This document shows, in pieces, positions 11,937-23,631 of a DNA stretch of 64,000 nucleotides (position 1 is its first letter; the number at the start of each line of letters is the position of its first letter). The stretch comes from Botryosphaeria dothidea. Lineage: Eukaryota; Ascomycota; Dothideomycetes; Botryosphaeriales; Botryosphaeriaceae. The stretch lies in assembly GCA_011503125.2 (NCBI GenBank), contig WWBZ02000001.1:310001-374000 (forward strand), read 5' to 3'. Under the pieces are notes generated by a model. It was not told where the DNA came from and did not search any database. It worked only from the letters and a program-made list of their open reading frames with translations. The position numbers were made by a program, and so were the translations under genes.

Positions 11937-13346
11937 ATGGCGCCTATTCAATTCCTCCAACGTCTGCGCGTCAGTCGTCGTGAGCCAGGTGCGTCGACAG
12001 CATTGGCTGGCCCGTTTCCCTCGAGCCCACCGCCTGCTCGCCAGCAGCCGCCGCCCTATAGCATGCATAGTGGGACTAACTAGACGCTGTTTCATCAGTT
12101 GCGAGCGGCCCTGCCATCACTTCGCAATCAGCCGCCCTGCTCGCCGTGAGTTCCTTACACCGCCCGTTGCGCATCATCTGCACCCTCGGCGAAGCGCCGA
12201 ACCGCCAGCCATTCGCCATGCGCCGTCCCGCCCAGCACTGAGCTTCTTCTAACCTCCCCCGAACAGGTGCTTTTCACCGTCATCTATGTGGCGCCGTTCT
12301 ACGTCTCCAAGACCACTCGTCCGTCCCAGACTCTCCACCGAGATGCGCCTTCGGTCATCCGCGCGCGCATACGCGCAGTTACCACGTCATGCATTATATG
12401 CACCATGATAACCCTCTACATCCTCGCTCAATCGGCCCATGACAGCTTGCTCGACGCCCTGCACCACCTTGGCTGGTGGCCCATCTCAATTGCCGATATC
12501 ATCAAAGTGCTCCTGCTGCTGTGTGTCCTCTTCGCCGGACCGCTCTTCGAAAATGGCATTGTCGACGGAGACTGGCGAGACTGGATCGTGGGAAGGCACG
12601 TCAACGAGACCTTCAGTAGCTGGATTGGCTGGCGCAACTTCGTTGCCGTAAGTGTTTCCACCATCCTCAAAAACCCAGGTCTCAGCAAACTCAATTCCGA
12701 ATGCGGCGATCCCACCATGAAAGAAATCGTCACAGCCCTACCAAAAAAAAAAAACACTCCAACGCGAACTAACCATTCCATCGCACCCTCGCAGGGCCCG
12801 ACCACCGAAGAGCTGATCTGGCGCTCGCTCATCATCCCGCTGCACCTGTCCGCCCACGTCTCGCCGACGACGGCCGTCTTCGTGACGCCGCTCTACTTCG
12901 GCATCGCCCACGTGCACCACTTCTACGAGTTCCGCATCACGCACCCGCACACGCCCGTCGTCGCCGGCGTCGCACGCTCGCTCTTCCAGTTCGCCTACAC
13001 CTCGCTCTTCGGCTTCTTCGGCGCCTTCGTCTTCGTCCGCACCGCCAGCCTGCCCGCCGCCATCGTCGCCCACGCCTTCTGCAACTGGATGGGCCTGCCC
13101 AGGCTGTGGGGCAGGGTCGGCCCCCGCGCCGGCGCCGCCACCCCCGAGGCCGTGCCGATTGGCCCCGCGGGCTTGAATGGCGAGGGTAAGAGGGCGGACG
13201 GCAAGTTTGTGCCGGCTGCTCATGGTGACCACATTGGCTGGACGGTGGCATACTACACGCTGCTGGTAGGTGGCGCGATTGGCTTCTGGTGGCTGCTGTG
13301 GCCGCTGACCGAAAGTGCGAACGCATTGGCTGCATTTGCGGTGTAG
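11937..13346 (+). CDS. RCE1: CAAX prenyl protease 2 (Rce1), 343 aa, 4 exons
   Basis: Exons 11937-11988, 12099-12145, 12267-12647 and 12795-13346 join in frame. Rce1 is an integral ER endopeptidase that removes the aaX tripeptide from prenylated CAAX proteins such as Ras and a-factor. Family marks are the N-terminal hydrophobic segment ending YVAPFYVSKTTRPS, the DAPSVIRARI block, TEELIWRSLI (catalytic Glu pair plus Arg), FGIAHVHHFYE (His) and HAFCNWMGLP (His/Asn). Several membrane helices are evident. The long frame starting at 12267 lacks a Met; the two upstream exons supply MAPIQFLQRL and SQSAALLAV. The third intron (12648-12794, 147 nt) is a multiple of three without a stop and contains a run of 13 A. 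Length is typical for fungal Rce1. Confidence 0.92.
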
Positions 13347-14755
13347 AGAAAAGTCAGTCTGGTAAGGGATGACGGTTCCATCATAGCATCCAATCCTGAC
13401 ACAGCAAATTGCCAACCGATGTTTGGGCTATTAATAGACAGAAAAAAAAGGTCGGAGTTCTGAAATTAGGGGAACTGGTTTTTAGTAAGGAAAGCTCTCA
13501 CTTCTGGTAGCATGAAAAGGGTCTACGTGAGCCTCATAAGGTTTGAGCCACGTAGGAAATATCCTTACGAAGTAGCTTAATGCGTAATGATACACGGCCG
13601 ATGATTGGGTGCCCAGTGCTCGTTTAAAGTTGCGTCTGACGCTTTTGAGATAATCTACAGCGGTTTATGTATAGTAACGTTATAGCGGCCGTTGGATCGA
13701 AGAAATAGAAAAGTTCTGAAACAAGAGGCGAAACGACCAGGCGAGAATAATAAACCAATTAAAGGAGAACCCTGATATTCGTACATGGAACTCGAAGAAG
13801 AAGGTTGTCCGAGAGTAGCAGAACAGAACCGTTTCCGAAAGAGACGAAAGAATTCGTTAGGAACCTTTCCAAAAAAGACCCGAGAAAAGGATGAAAGCGC
13901 GTATCCAATATGAAATAGCAAACAAGAACATTGGTCGTTAGTGATACTCGAAAGAACAAGCAGATGTCGTTAAGGATGGACTATGATTACATATTATATG
14001 TCCGCGTCCTTGCCTCGAAAGATAAAAGGCGTGAGGAGTGACGACCTGATAAAGAGCAGTTATCGCTATACATGATATATGCCCATGAAGATTGAAAGCA
14101 TTTTTGCGTCCCAAGGAGAGTCGTGAATCTTTGGCTCGTAGACCGCTGAAACGTTGGGGGAAGAAATAACGACAAAACGCAACAATCATTGACGGAAAAG
14201 CAAGAGCCACAAAATTGGCCGACAAATGTTCCCAAGGAAACATGTGATGAGAAGCTTGGGGGAAAGAGCTCCGAAGTGGAGCTCTGGAAACGCATAAGCG
14301 ACAAGGAGATCCTCGAACACCCAACTGGTTCAGAGCCAGAGGAAAACAGAAACGCGCGATTTTTCTCTGAGTTGAAAACAGTAAAAATTGGAAGGTATGC
14401 TGAAGCCAGACATCCTCCGCGTAACTTCGTAACCGTGAGTATGCTGAAGTCTTTTTCGTTGACGTTACAGCGTTCCGGGTAAAGGGAGATTTTGTGCATT
14501 GTTGTCCTGCGTGAGTGCGTAACACGCCTACTTGCTTTTCTTCTTCGAGTAAGAGTTTGCCGCCTATAGGAGAGTCGTCTTCTTGGATCTCGTTGCTTGC
14601 TGCATGGGGTTGAGACTTTTGGTGTCATAGGATTGAAGCGAGGGCGTTGGTGATATTTTGGGTGGTAACGAAGGTGGATGTGCGATGTTGATTCGGGTCC
14701 TGCTCTGCTCTGCTGCATTGCGCTTCTACTCATTGTTGTCATTGCTGCTGGCCGC
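13347..14755. other. intergenic, 3' regions of convergent genes
   Basis: 1.4 kb between RCE1 (+) and the AT-hook gene (-). Purine-rich and repeat-poor. Frames of 195 and 278 codons on minus have unnatural composition and no motif. No RNA gene recognised. Confidence 0.5.
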
Positions 14756-16070
14756 TTAGATGCCCACCGTGTCCTTGAACGAGTGTGGGGTCGCACGGCG
14801 CTTGTACTCTTCGCTCGGTTCACGCGGCGTCTCTCTTTCTCGCTCTTCGCCTGGTGACGAGATCGTCGACACCGCTGTAGGCGATCCTTGCGTCAGTAGA
14901 GTATCGCGTCGCCCTTCATGCAGCTGTGCCCCCGCCTTGGTAGGAGACGAGACAGCGCCTCCGGCACTCTCGCTCACGTCTTCTTTCGCCGAAGGGGACA
15001 CCGGCACGTCGAGGCTCGGCTTTCTACGTTTGCTCGCCGTATCGGTGCTGCCCATTTCGCCTAGGCCACGCTCACCTGTGGGTGCGGTCATCATCATGCT
15101 CACGGACATCTGCTCGCGTTCGGACCTGGCTGCGGCACCAGAGCCACTGACAGTGCCACCCACGGGGCCAGGCGTGCCAGGGCTCCTCGTCCCAGCAGCC
15201 GTCGAAGCACCGGTACCAGGCGCGTCCGCTCCCCCGCTGCTGCTGCTGAGAGCGGACGCCATGGAGGCGCGTTTCCCCGTCTTGGGCGGCGGATAGGGTT
15301 CCCCTCGCGCGGCGGCCTCGGCGGCGCGGGCCTGGGCTTCAGCTTTCGTAGGACGCCCGCGGCGCTTCTTGCTCGTGCCTTCGGCGCCCATGGTCGGCGA
15401 CATTATGTACGTGGGACCAGCGGCGCCCTGGTGGAGCATGGAGGAGGCCGCGGCGGCTGCGTCTGCCGGGTAAGTGTTCGGCGGACGCGGCTGCAGCAGG
15501 CGGCCTGTCGGGGTGGACACATCGGGGGCGAGCGGCCGCTTGCGCGGAATCTCGACGGGCGGCTGGCTGTAGAGCGGCTGGTGCTGCTGGTGCTGAGGAG
15601 GCGGTTGGTGCGCGTGGTGGTACTGGACGGGCCCCGCGCTGGCGGTGCTGGCGCCGCGGGGATCTGGAGCGGAGAATTTGGCGATAAGGTCCTGGAATGC
15701 TATCTGGCTCTGGCGGAGCGAGCGTCCTAGAGCGAATTGACGCGTTAATACAGCGGGCGTTCGTCTTGGGGAGAGCCGGTCGCGCTGTCGCGGTGGTTCG
15801 GCGGGCGCGATTGGCGCAGGGTTCGCGAGGTACCTTGTGGGAGCGCGATCTCCGCCCACTTTGGCTGGATGCCGGCATTCCTGATAAAGTGGAAGAGCGT
15901 TTCCGACGACACGGGCGCGGCCTTTATTATCTCGGCCAGAAGGTAGACCTGCGGGGGCGCGCCTGATCAGCCTGGGGGAGAGGGGAATTGGCGTGCCTGC
16001 GGGCTGGCGGACGCCTCTTCGCACGCACCTTCTCGTGCTCAGCCCAAGGGATATCCCTCGAGGGCTCCAT
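14756..16070 (-). CDS. AT-hook-containing nuclear protein, 375 aa, 3 exons
   Basis: Exon 1 is 16070-16029 (MEPSRDIPWAEHEK). Exon 2 is 15948-15834 (VYLLAEIIKAAPVSSETLFH and on to EIALPQ). Exon 3 is 15726-14756. All joins are in phase. Exon 2 forms a small helical domain ending WAEIALPQGRSLRQSQIAF, a pattern shared by many ascomycete proteins that begin with this fold and continue in a disordered region. The middle has a Gln/Pro-rich part and one AT-hook-like motif, KKRRGRPTKAEAQ, and the rest is Ser/Thr/Pro-rich and acidic. DNA binding through the minor groove is likely from the AT-hook; no target is known. The 456-codon frame starting at 16126 is an artefact that reads through both introns. 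Confidence 0.8.
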
Positions 16071-19000
16071 GGCGAGGAAATCGGAGTGGTACGGAGGACG
16101 TAGGGAAAGAAAAATCTCGCGGCCATACACGGGGGGTCGATGCAGCAGGACTAAATGAGTAAAAGGCGATCACAAGGCCGTCAAGCAGGATGCAGACGCG
16201 CGCGCGATACGGCGGCAGCGCGGGCGGGACTCGAAGCAACAGGACCAAACGAGGGTGAGTGAAACGGATGAAGAAACGAGCGTGCGGTAGACTGGTTGTG
16301 GAGATGTACAGAAAAGGAGTATGCTACATGTCTGCATGCGGCGGCCACGGACGCGCACAGAGCGGCATAAGAAGGAACTGGGAGCTCTTGCTGCGAGAAA
16401 GGACGAGAAGAGAGTTGGGGAGAACAGGCAGAGGAAAAACAGACATGGATGGAGCTGGCTTGCAGCTTCGTGACGTGCATAATTAGCTGCTCGTCAACAC
16501 CACCGGCCTCGCAACGACGCAGCTGCGCGGCCCATGTTCATGGTGCTCGCCGCCCGCTGCCCGGTGCGCCTTAGTACGACGAGCAGCCGGCACCCCTTCT
16601 GGCAATGCGCGACGACGCAGGAGCGGCGCAGGCGTGGGAGCAGAGAGCAGCGAGCGAGCGGCTCAAGCGCCGTCCAATCGGCCGCCGGCCTGCAGCGCGC
16701 GAAACACTGAAACTTTTTTAAGCTCGTCGCTATCGAGTTTCAAGCCCCTGGCGCGGGCGTCTCACGACTCCTCTCTGCAACACTAGGGCACTTCGTGCCC
16801 GCTAGTCCAGCCTCCGCGCCGTGCGCGCCCAGGTCCTGCTGCCTCCAACGTCAGCATCCCGCCTGCGCCTGCCGTTCGCCTGCCCAAAGCGGCCGGAGTG
16901 GTGTCGACACTCAGCTATTTTCGTCGCTGGAGCGTTTTGCAGATGCGGCTTCAGGGGAGAGGATCGTTGGCGAGTCCGCGCCGGTTTGAGCGCCTGCCGT
17001 GGGCACTGCTGCGCTCTCTTTCTTTATACCTCTGCCCACGCCCACGCCTGTCGGCTCCCCATCCTCTCCACCACACCCAATTGTAACTGCCGAGCCTGCA
17101 GAGCCACGTAGCACCATACAGCCCGCCCTCACTCTGGGGAGCCGCCCGTGTACCTTGCAGCATCTCGTGCGCCGCCAACGCCTCCACTGCGGATGTCCCC
17201 GCTGATGCTTCCTCCCACTTGGCAATCTGCCTCCAGATCGTGAGTGGGACGGCCATCACGCCTCGAGCGGACGGGCGCCTGCCAGGCCGCCAGAGTGCTG
17301 TTTGAGATCTCCGTTTCTGGGAGAAGATCTTCCCAGCGCAGCCGGTGCCACCTGATCCAAGACATCCGCTGTGACTGGCCACACTTCTGCCGCAGACGAG
17401 GCGCGTCCTCCCTCTAACACGGACGCACCCGAGGAGCTTGAGCATATGTTTGGTCGGATTGCCCAATTCTGCAGTGGGTTGCCCTAATACAGAAAACGGA
17501 GGACGGAGTGCTTGTCCGTCACAGGTCCATTATTATTGGCGTTTCCACCAATGTGCTTCCGGGTAAATGTTGCAGGTCCCAATGGGCGATTGTCCACCTG
17601 CTGGCAGAATTGCGCGAATCGCTAACTTAATTGCATGTCGCCATTGGCCTAACGGACGTCGTGGAAAGGCAGTCTTGCCCTACTGTAAGGCGAGCACAGT
17701 GCGGGCGGGTCGTCTGAGCCACAGCTGTTGGTCGATGGTGAACGATTGGACCACAGCGCCAGAGATATCCCACTAGCTTTTCATGCAGAGACACTTTTTC
17801 ATCCATGAACCAGGTAACGATCTCGGCTTCTGGAAGTACGGCAGAAGTCGGCACAGACCAGCGCTATCTTAATTCTCCGTTCGTGGCCCTCCCTTTGCCT
17901 GTTGAGGAAATTCTCGTCGGCCCTTCACATGGCACAACAGGCGCTGCAACACCCGGCGCCTGAAACGGCGAGCGAGCAGACCATTGAGCAGCCATATTTC
18001 GCAAACGGTTCCATAAGAGGCTGGCTGCTGCTCGCTCACTCGACGAATTAGCAAAGAAGTGCATCATGCAAGAACTGGCTGCCGGGTCTTCCTAACCTGT
18101 TTGGGATGGGCAGCCCTGCATTGCCACGTTCTGAGTTTGGGCTAGGGAATAGGTACAGAGAACAATCTCTTGAACTTTTTGAAGCAGGGTGTAAGCACGC
18201 GCGGAGGCAGTCCGTCATGAGCAAGTTACTTTGAGGCCTGAGTCGCTATGCCTTGCCCCGAGTACTGAGGCAGTAATGTATTTAAGTATTATATAAAGAC
18301 CCCGTGGACTGGCCCTATCTTCTGCTTGAGCAATGGTCCGAGGAACTGGTCAACTTGACGCAGACCAGGGCCGCCCGGGGCCTTGAGCCTCAAAGAAGCG
18401 CGGGGAGTCGGCATCATGGAGCGCAAGGGGGCCTTCTTCTGACAGGCGTAGTACAGGAATGCAACCTCGGCTGTGTTTGCCTGAGGACACAAGGATCGCT
18501 GATAAGCGAGGCGTCAAGAAGCTCACTATGCTTTCGCCCAGCGGTCGATGGTGCGGTGCCACGTGACGTTTTCTCGTGGAAACGATGTCCTGCATCGATC
18601 TGTCGCTGAGGATTGATTGAGTTTGACGTCGAGCATGCAACACCGGCCGACCGGCAGCTGTAAGGACGTGGGCTAGCAGCGCCGGGTCTGGGGTGGTCCA
18701 GAGACAGGCAAGGAAGCGAGCAGCGTCCTCCGCATGCCGGTCTCCGATCCACTCGCAGCCACTGCCCAGAGAACGAGAGCCAGGTCGCGGCCGCTAGAGA
18801 GCCTGCCTGGGCCTCAGGAACAGATGTCAATGATTTTTCTCGAATGCCAATCAGGTTGTTTGTTTTACTTTTCGAGCCCTACCGGCGTACAGGCCTCACT
18901 CCAGACCCCTGCCGCGTCGGAGGATGCAGTGCCGAGATGTCGCTCAAGCTATCCACGGCTGTAGAGCCTCACGAAGGCCGTATCTCCAGTCTGGACGCTC

Positions 19001-19569
19001 CTGGCTACGCGACAGCCGCATCAGTGACGGTCCATTCTCGCCGAAGTAATCCGGGCCTTGGGTCACGCTGCGCCGAACGCGTAACTCGCAGAGCATGCCG
19101 TAACGAAGAAGGGTCTTCCTGTCTCCCGCACCGCTCCTTCACTCGCCCTCTCCTACCATCTTCCGCCCACGCTCTCTCCTCCACCGCACCCTCTACGCCC
19201 GCGCCCTTGCTCGAGCCGCCCACGCCGCCTTTCGCGACAGCATCACCGCCGTTACACCGCCGCCCGCTCTTTTCGCCGCCCGCCCGCACGCCGAGTCGGC
19301 CACACTGCCAACGCGCACCTCTCCCGCCGAACCCCCCCGGCTTCCGGACACCTCTTTGCCTGCTCCAAGCGCAGACACAATCCGAAGCGCGCGCGCAGGT
19401 GTGGACTGAGAGTGGGAGGTCATGCTGCTGCGACTTTGGGACTTGAGTAGACACGGAATCGCTTAGTGCTCGAAGGGCTTGGAGCGCGGTTTTCTTTCCT
19501 CCTTCACACGCCGCAACCTCCCTTCACCGACCGCCATACCCCCTTTGGCCCCCCGAGGCGACGCACGCC
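16071..19569. other. 3.5-kb spacer between divergent genes, includes SET2 upstream region
   Basis: A long GC-rich interval between the starts of the AT-hook gene (-) and SET2 (+). Many overlapping frames on both strands reflect GC content; none has a recognisable domain or convincing splice structure. The last 450 bases are strongly C/T-rich, typical of fungal 5' leaders. A good TATA box occurs in the middle at 18290. Confidence 0.5.
18290..18297 (+). promoter_or_regulatory. orphan TATA box
   Basis: TATATAAA followed by AG lies far from any called gene. The first ATG downstream (18333) opens only 17 codons. It may drive a short noncoding transcript, or be chance. Confidence 0.25.
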
Positions 19570-22500
19570 ATGTCCGACAGTGAATCCAAGAAATCGGCGG
19601 CCCGCCTCGAGCCCGAGGTGCGCGACATGAAGCTGGAGCCCGACACCCCCGCGGAGCGTGGAGATGCGGATGTGAAGCCGACGGTGGAAGAGGACGGGAA
19701 GGGGTCTGTGACTGTGTCCGACGGCACCACTGCATCGCCCGGCCAGGCTGCGAAATCAGGGTCAAACACATCGGCTAAAAGCGAGAGGAGTAGTCGGTCT
19801 CCCGGGGACGGTTCGGAGCGTGAGGAAATCCTCGGTGGCGATATCACCGTCAAGATGGAGCCAGGAAAGGGACCCAAACTCGCCCGCTCAACCTCGCAAA
19901 AGGTCATCTCGCGACCACCGCCTCTCTTCATGGATGCCGAGGACAAGACCGAAGAAGCCAAAGGCACTTTCGATGTCATTGAGAGTTGCACGTATGGCAA
20001 CAAGTACATGGGCTCGACAGAGCACGCTCTCGAATGCGACTGCGCCGAGGAGTGGGGTACAGCATCACCTTTCATCGTCATTGGCATCCGAGCAGACTTC
20101 GCTGATGATATCTACAGATTCCGAGACCAGGACGAATCTTGCATGCGGCGAGGACACTGATTGCATTAATCGTGCAACTAAGATGGAGTGCGTCGGCGAT
20201 TGCGGGTGCGGCCCTAATTGTCAGAACCAGCGCTTTCTCAGGAAACAATACGCCGATGTGACTGTTTTCAGGACGGACAAGAAAGGCTTCGGTCTTCGCG
20301 CGAATACAGATCTCAAGCCCAACGACTTCGTTTACGAATACATCGGAGAGGTCATCAACGAACGAGCATTCCGCAACCGCATGGTCCAGTACGACGAGGA
20401 AAAGATCAGGCATTTCTACTTCATGTCCCTCAGCAAAGGCGAGTTTGTCGATGCGACGAAGAAAGGTAATCTAGGTCGTTTTTGCAATCACTCCTGCAAT
20501 CCCAACTGCTTTGTCGACAAGTGGGTGGTTGGGGACAAATTGCGCATGGGTATTTTTGCCGAGCGACACATCAAAGCCGGCGAGGAGCTAGTCTTCAACT
20601 ACAACGTGGATCGCTATGGCGCAGACCCACAACCCTGTTACTGCGGCGAGGCAAACTGTACAGGCTTTATCGGCGGCAAGACGCAGACCGACAACGCCAC
20701 CAAATTGTCCCATGCCACGATCGAGGCCCTTGGCATTGATGATGCTGACAGCTGGGATACTGCGGTCGCCAAGAAGCCCCGCAAGAAGAGGATTACCGAG
20801 GACGACGAAGAATATGTTAACGATGTCCAACCGAAGTCGCTTGACGAGGGCAGTGTTACTAAGGTCATGGCCACACTAATGCAATGCAAGGAGAAGTGGA
20901 TTGCCGTAAAGCTTCTGAGCCGCATCCAGCGCAGTGATGACGAGAAAGTCATGAATCGGGTCATTAGAATGCACGGCTACCAGATCCTCAAGACCACTCT
21001 GAACACGTTCATGGATGACAACAACGTCGCCCTGCAGGTGCTCGAAATTCTGGACAGGATGCCTCGTCTGTCGCGAAACAAGATTCAGAACTCGAAGATC
21101 GAGGAGACGGTCGAGAAGCTGAAGGCTTGCGATGATGAGAGGGTTTCAAGCAGAGCCTTCAGACTTCTTGATGAGTGGAGTCAGCTCAAGATGGAATACA
21201 GGATTCCGAGAGTGAAGCGCGAGCAGAATGGCCCCACTGTCAATGCCAATGCCTTCGATTCAAGATGGGCAGAACGCACTGAGCGCTCGTCTAAGGGGCG
21301 CTCACCTTCTCCCGAGGCACCACGTGGTCCATCCAATCCTCGCAACCCGATACCAGCTAGACCGTTCGCCGGACCTATGAGACCCTTCCGTCGTCCACCT
21401 CATTTCCACCCTCTTCCTCATGGATGGTTCATGGCTCAAGATGTAAACAACAGGACTTATTACTACAGTGCCAGCGGTGCCACTACTTGGCAGCGTCCAA
21501 CCATTCCCGCGCCTCAGCCCCCTGCCCCTCCCAAAGAAAAAACGCACCAGCAAAAGCTACAGGACATCATTCGTGAGATCACCGACAGCACTCCTAAAAC
21601 TCAAAGTCCTGGAACTGCTACCCCTCAACCGGATTCTGCCAAGAAGGAGAAGAAGCCCCACGAGGAAAGGTGGAAATCGTACAGCGAGGAGAAGCAGAAA
21701 AAGATCTACGAAAACACGGTAAGAGTGCTTCGTCTGTTTTTCGGGTGTTTCTAATGAAGGATGCAGATTTTCCCGCACGTCAGCTACGTCCTGAACAAAT
21801 TCAGCAAGAAGCTTCCGAAGGATGACCTGAAGCGCATTGGAAAGGAGGTACGTCTGTTACGCTTTTAGTAGCCCCGTTCATCGCTCATGGAGGACAGGTC
21901 TCTAAGAAGATCGTTAATTCGGATTACAAACGTGACCGTGTCTCTGACCCTACCAAAATCTCGGAAAAGCATGTGAGGGATGTGAAGAAACACGTCCATG
22001 AGACGCTGGAAAAGGCGTGCGAAAAGAAGAAGAATCTCGAGAAGAAGAAATCTGCGGCGGGTGGTAGCACAACCCCGCCCGGTGAACCGGATGCTTCGGG
22101 CAATACGAGTACAAGAGCAGGGGACGACGAGATGCCCGATGCATTGGACGGGACGAGAACGAAGGATGACTCTCTGGGCAACTCTCCAGATGATTCGTCT
22201 AAGCGCAAGAGAGACGATGAGACCCCGAACAGCACGCCCATGGAGGATGAGAACGGGTCTTCGTTCAAGCGGCTGAAGTCAACGGACGTTGATACCCCTC
22301 CCCCACCTCCGCCGCCTCCTCCGCCTGCGGGTAACACGAGGTTCGATGAGCAAGGCGATGCAATCGACAACGACGAATTGGATGCTTTCCAACAGGCAGC
22401 GTTGGATTCCTTTGAGAATGGGGTGACCGAGACCACCAACTTCGCCGCTGATGATGCACGCTCGAAGAACGAGATTAGTATGCATGTCAACAAGGCCGTG

Positions 22501-22644
22501 AAGGCAGACCTCGGAGACATCTCGGGAACGAACGGTCATCCGAGCCCGACACAACTGGCGACGCCATCAACAAGTGATTCATACAACTTCGAAGGCGTGA
22601 ATCCCGAACGACTCCGTCATCTTGGTTTAGCAAACGGCAGGTGA
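19570..22644 (+). CDS. SET2: histone H3-K36 methyltransferase Set2, 971 aa, 4 exons
   Basis: Exons 19570-20056, 20118-21718, 21767-21847 and 21898-22644 join in frame. Set2 methylates H3 lysine 36 in transcribed chromatin while bound to elongating RNA polymerase II. Domain order: a disordered acidic N-terminus; a Cys-rich AWS region (about 140-203); SET (about 204-325) with [23 protein letters not shown] and ELVFNYN; a post-SET Cys cluster (CYCGEANC); a TFIIS-like helical region (about 405-495); a WW domain (about 598-624, [15 protein letters not shown] to TTWQRP); and the SRI domain (about 690-770), which binds the phosphorylated Pol II tail. A poly-Pro run follows. The full domain set and intact SET residues indicate a functional enzyme. 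Introns 3 and 4 fall inside the SRI region. Confidence 0.97.
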
Positions 22645-23631
22645 TGCATACTTGAATTCGCCAATTCTTGCAAAGGTTCTCTCTGGACTTGCTGGATCTG
22701 GCGTGCACACTCTAGTGGAATACTCTTCATTATCAACACCTTTAAGACGCTTCTTTTAATTGGTACTGCATTGAATTCGGGGATTCCTTCAAAACAGGGG
22801 CGGCTATGGCCTGACAACTAAACGGAAGGCGTTATTGAATTGGGAAGGATCTTGCATTTGAGCGGCGAGCACGGAGAAAGCTCTGGGAATTGATTTAAGG
22901 TGGGACCCGCAGGTATCGTGGGTATGGCATGGTAGAATCTGGGAGAAGCGAAAAATGGTGAAAAGGATGTGTCAGGGCGGCGTCTGCTCATCGGACGACG
23001 GCGCGTACATAAAATATAGGAATTTGGTAATGTTTTTGAAGGCATGCGGCGCCGGTAGCGCGTTATCATGTGCTCGGCCTGGTGAGAGAGCACCGCCGTA
23101 CACGCGCCGCCGCCGTATACGCCATGCGGTGGTCCGGGGAAAGGAAGTTGGAGCGATCGCGGAGGCCTGCTGGATCTGGTGCCGTTTAAAGCTCGGTTGG
23201 ACTGTCCCGAAGCAGCTACGGCCAGTCATTTTCACCGTTCTGCAAGCAACGGCGTCAAGGGCGCGAGCTTGGCTGTGGCCCTCGGCATCATCCCTGCAAT
23301 CGATAGCCACGCCCCGCCGTCGGCCTGGGGAGCTTTAAAGCTTCATCTCTGCCGGCGCGGCTCCCACTCTTGCTCGCCATTGACTTTCACTTCGCTGCTC
23401 GCGTTCTGCTTTCTCTTGCCCAGCAGCCGCCTCTTCATTTTACTGCGCCGACTTTGCACTTGCAATTCGCCGCGTGACAAGCTCCGAAGCTCGCACCGAC
23501 AGCGCATCCGCGACACACATCGCGCGGAGAAGAGCGCCACGCACCCGTCTATCACGGCAATCGGCGGCTTAACCCGAGCTTAAAGCTCCCAACCTGCCCC
23601 CGACCCGTTCCCTCCAGCTCCAACATCCAAA
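22645..23631. other. SET2 3' region and GABA transaminase promoter
   Basis: About 1 kb between two genes on the same strand. The last 300 bases are C/T-rich, as is usual for a highly expressed fungal gene. No additional gene seen. Confidence 0.6.

Noticed and set aside
12738..13415. 225-codon minus-strand frame over RCE1
   Set aside because: Antisense of the RCE1 catalytic exon; low-complexity acidic and Arg content.
14756..16126. Single 456-aa protein on minus
   Set aside because: It reads through two introns. The spliced model gives a conserved helical domain that the unspliced frame destroys.
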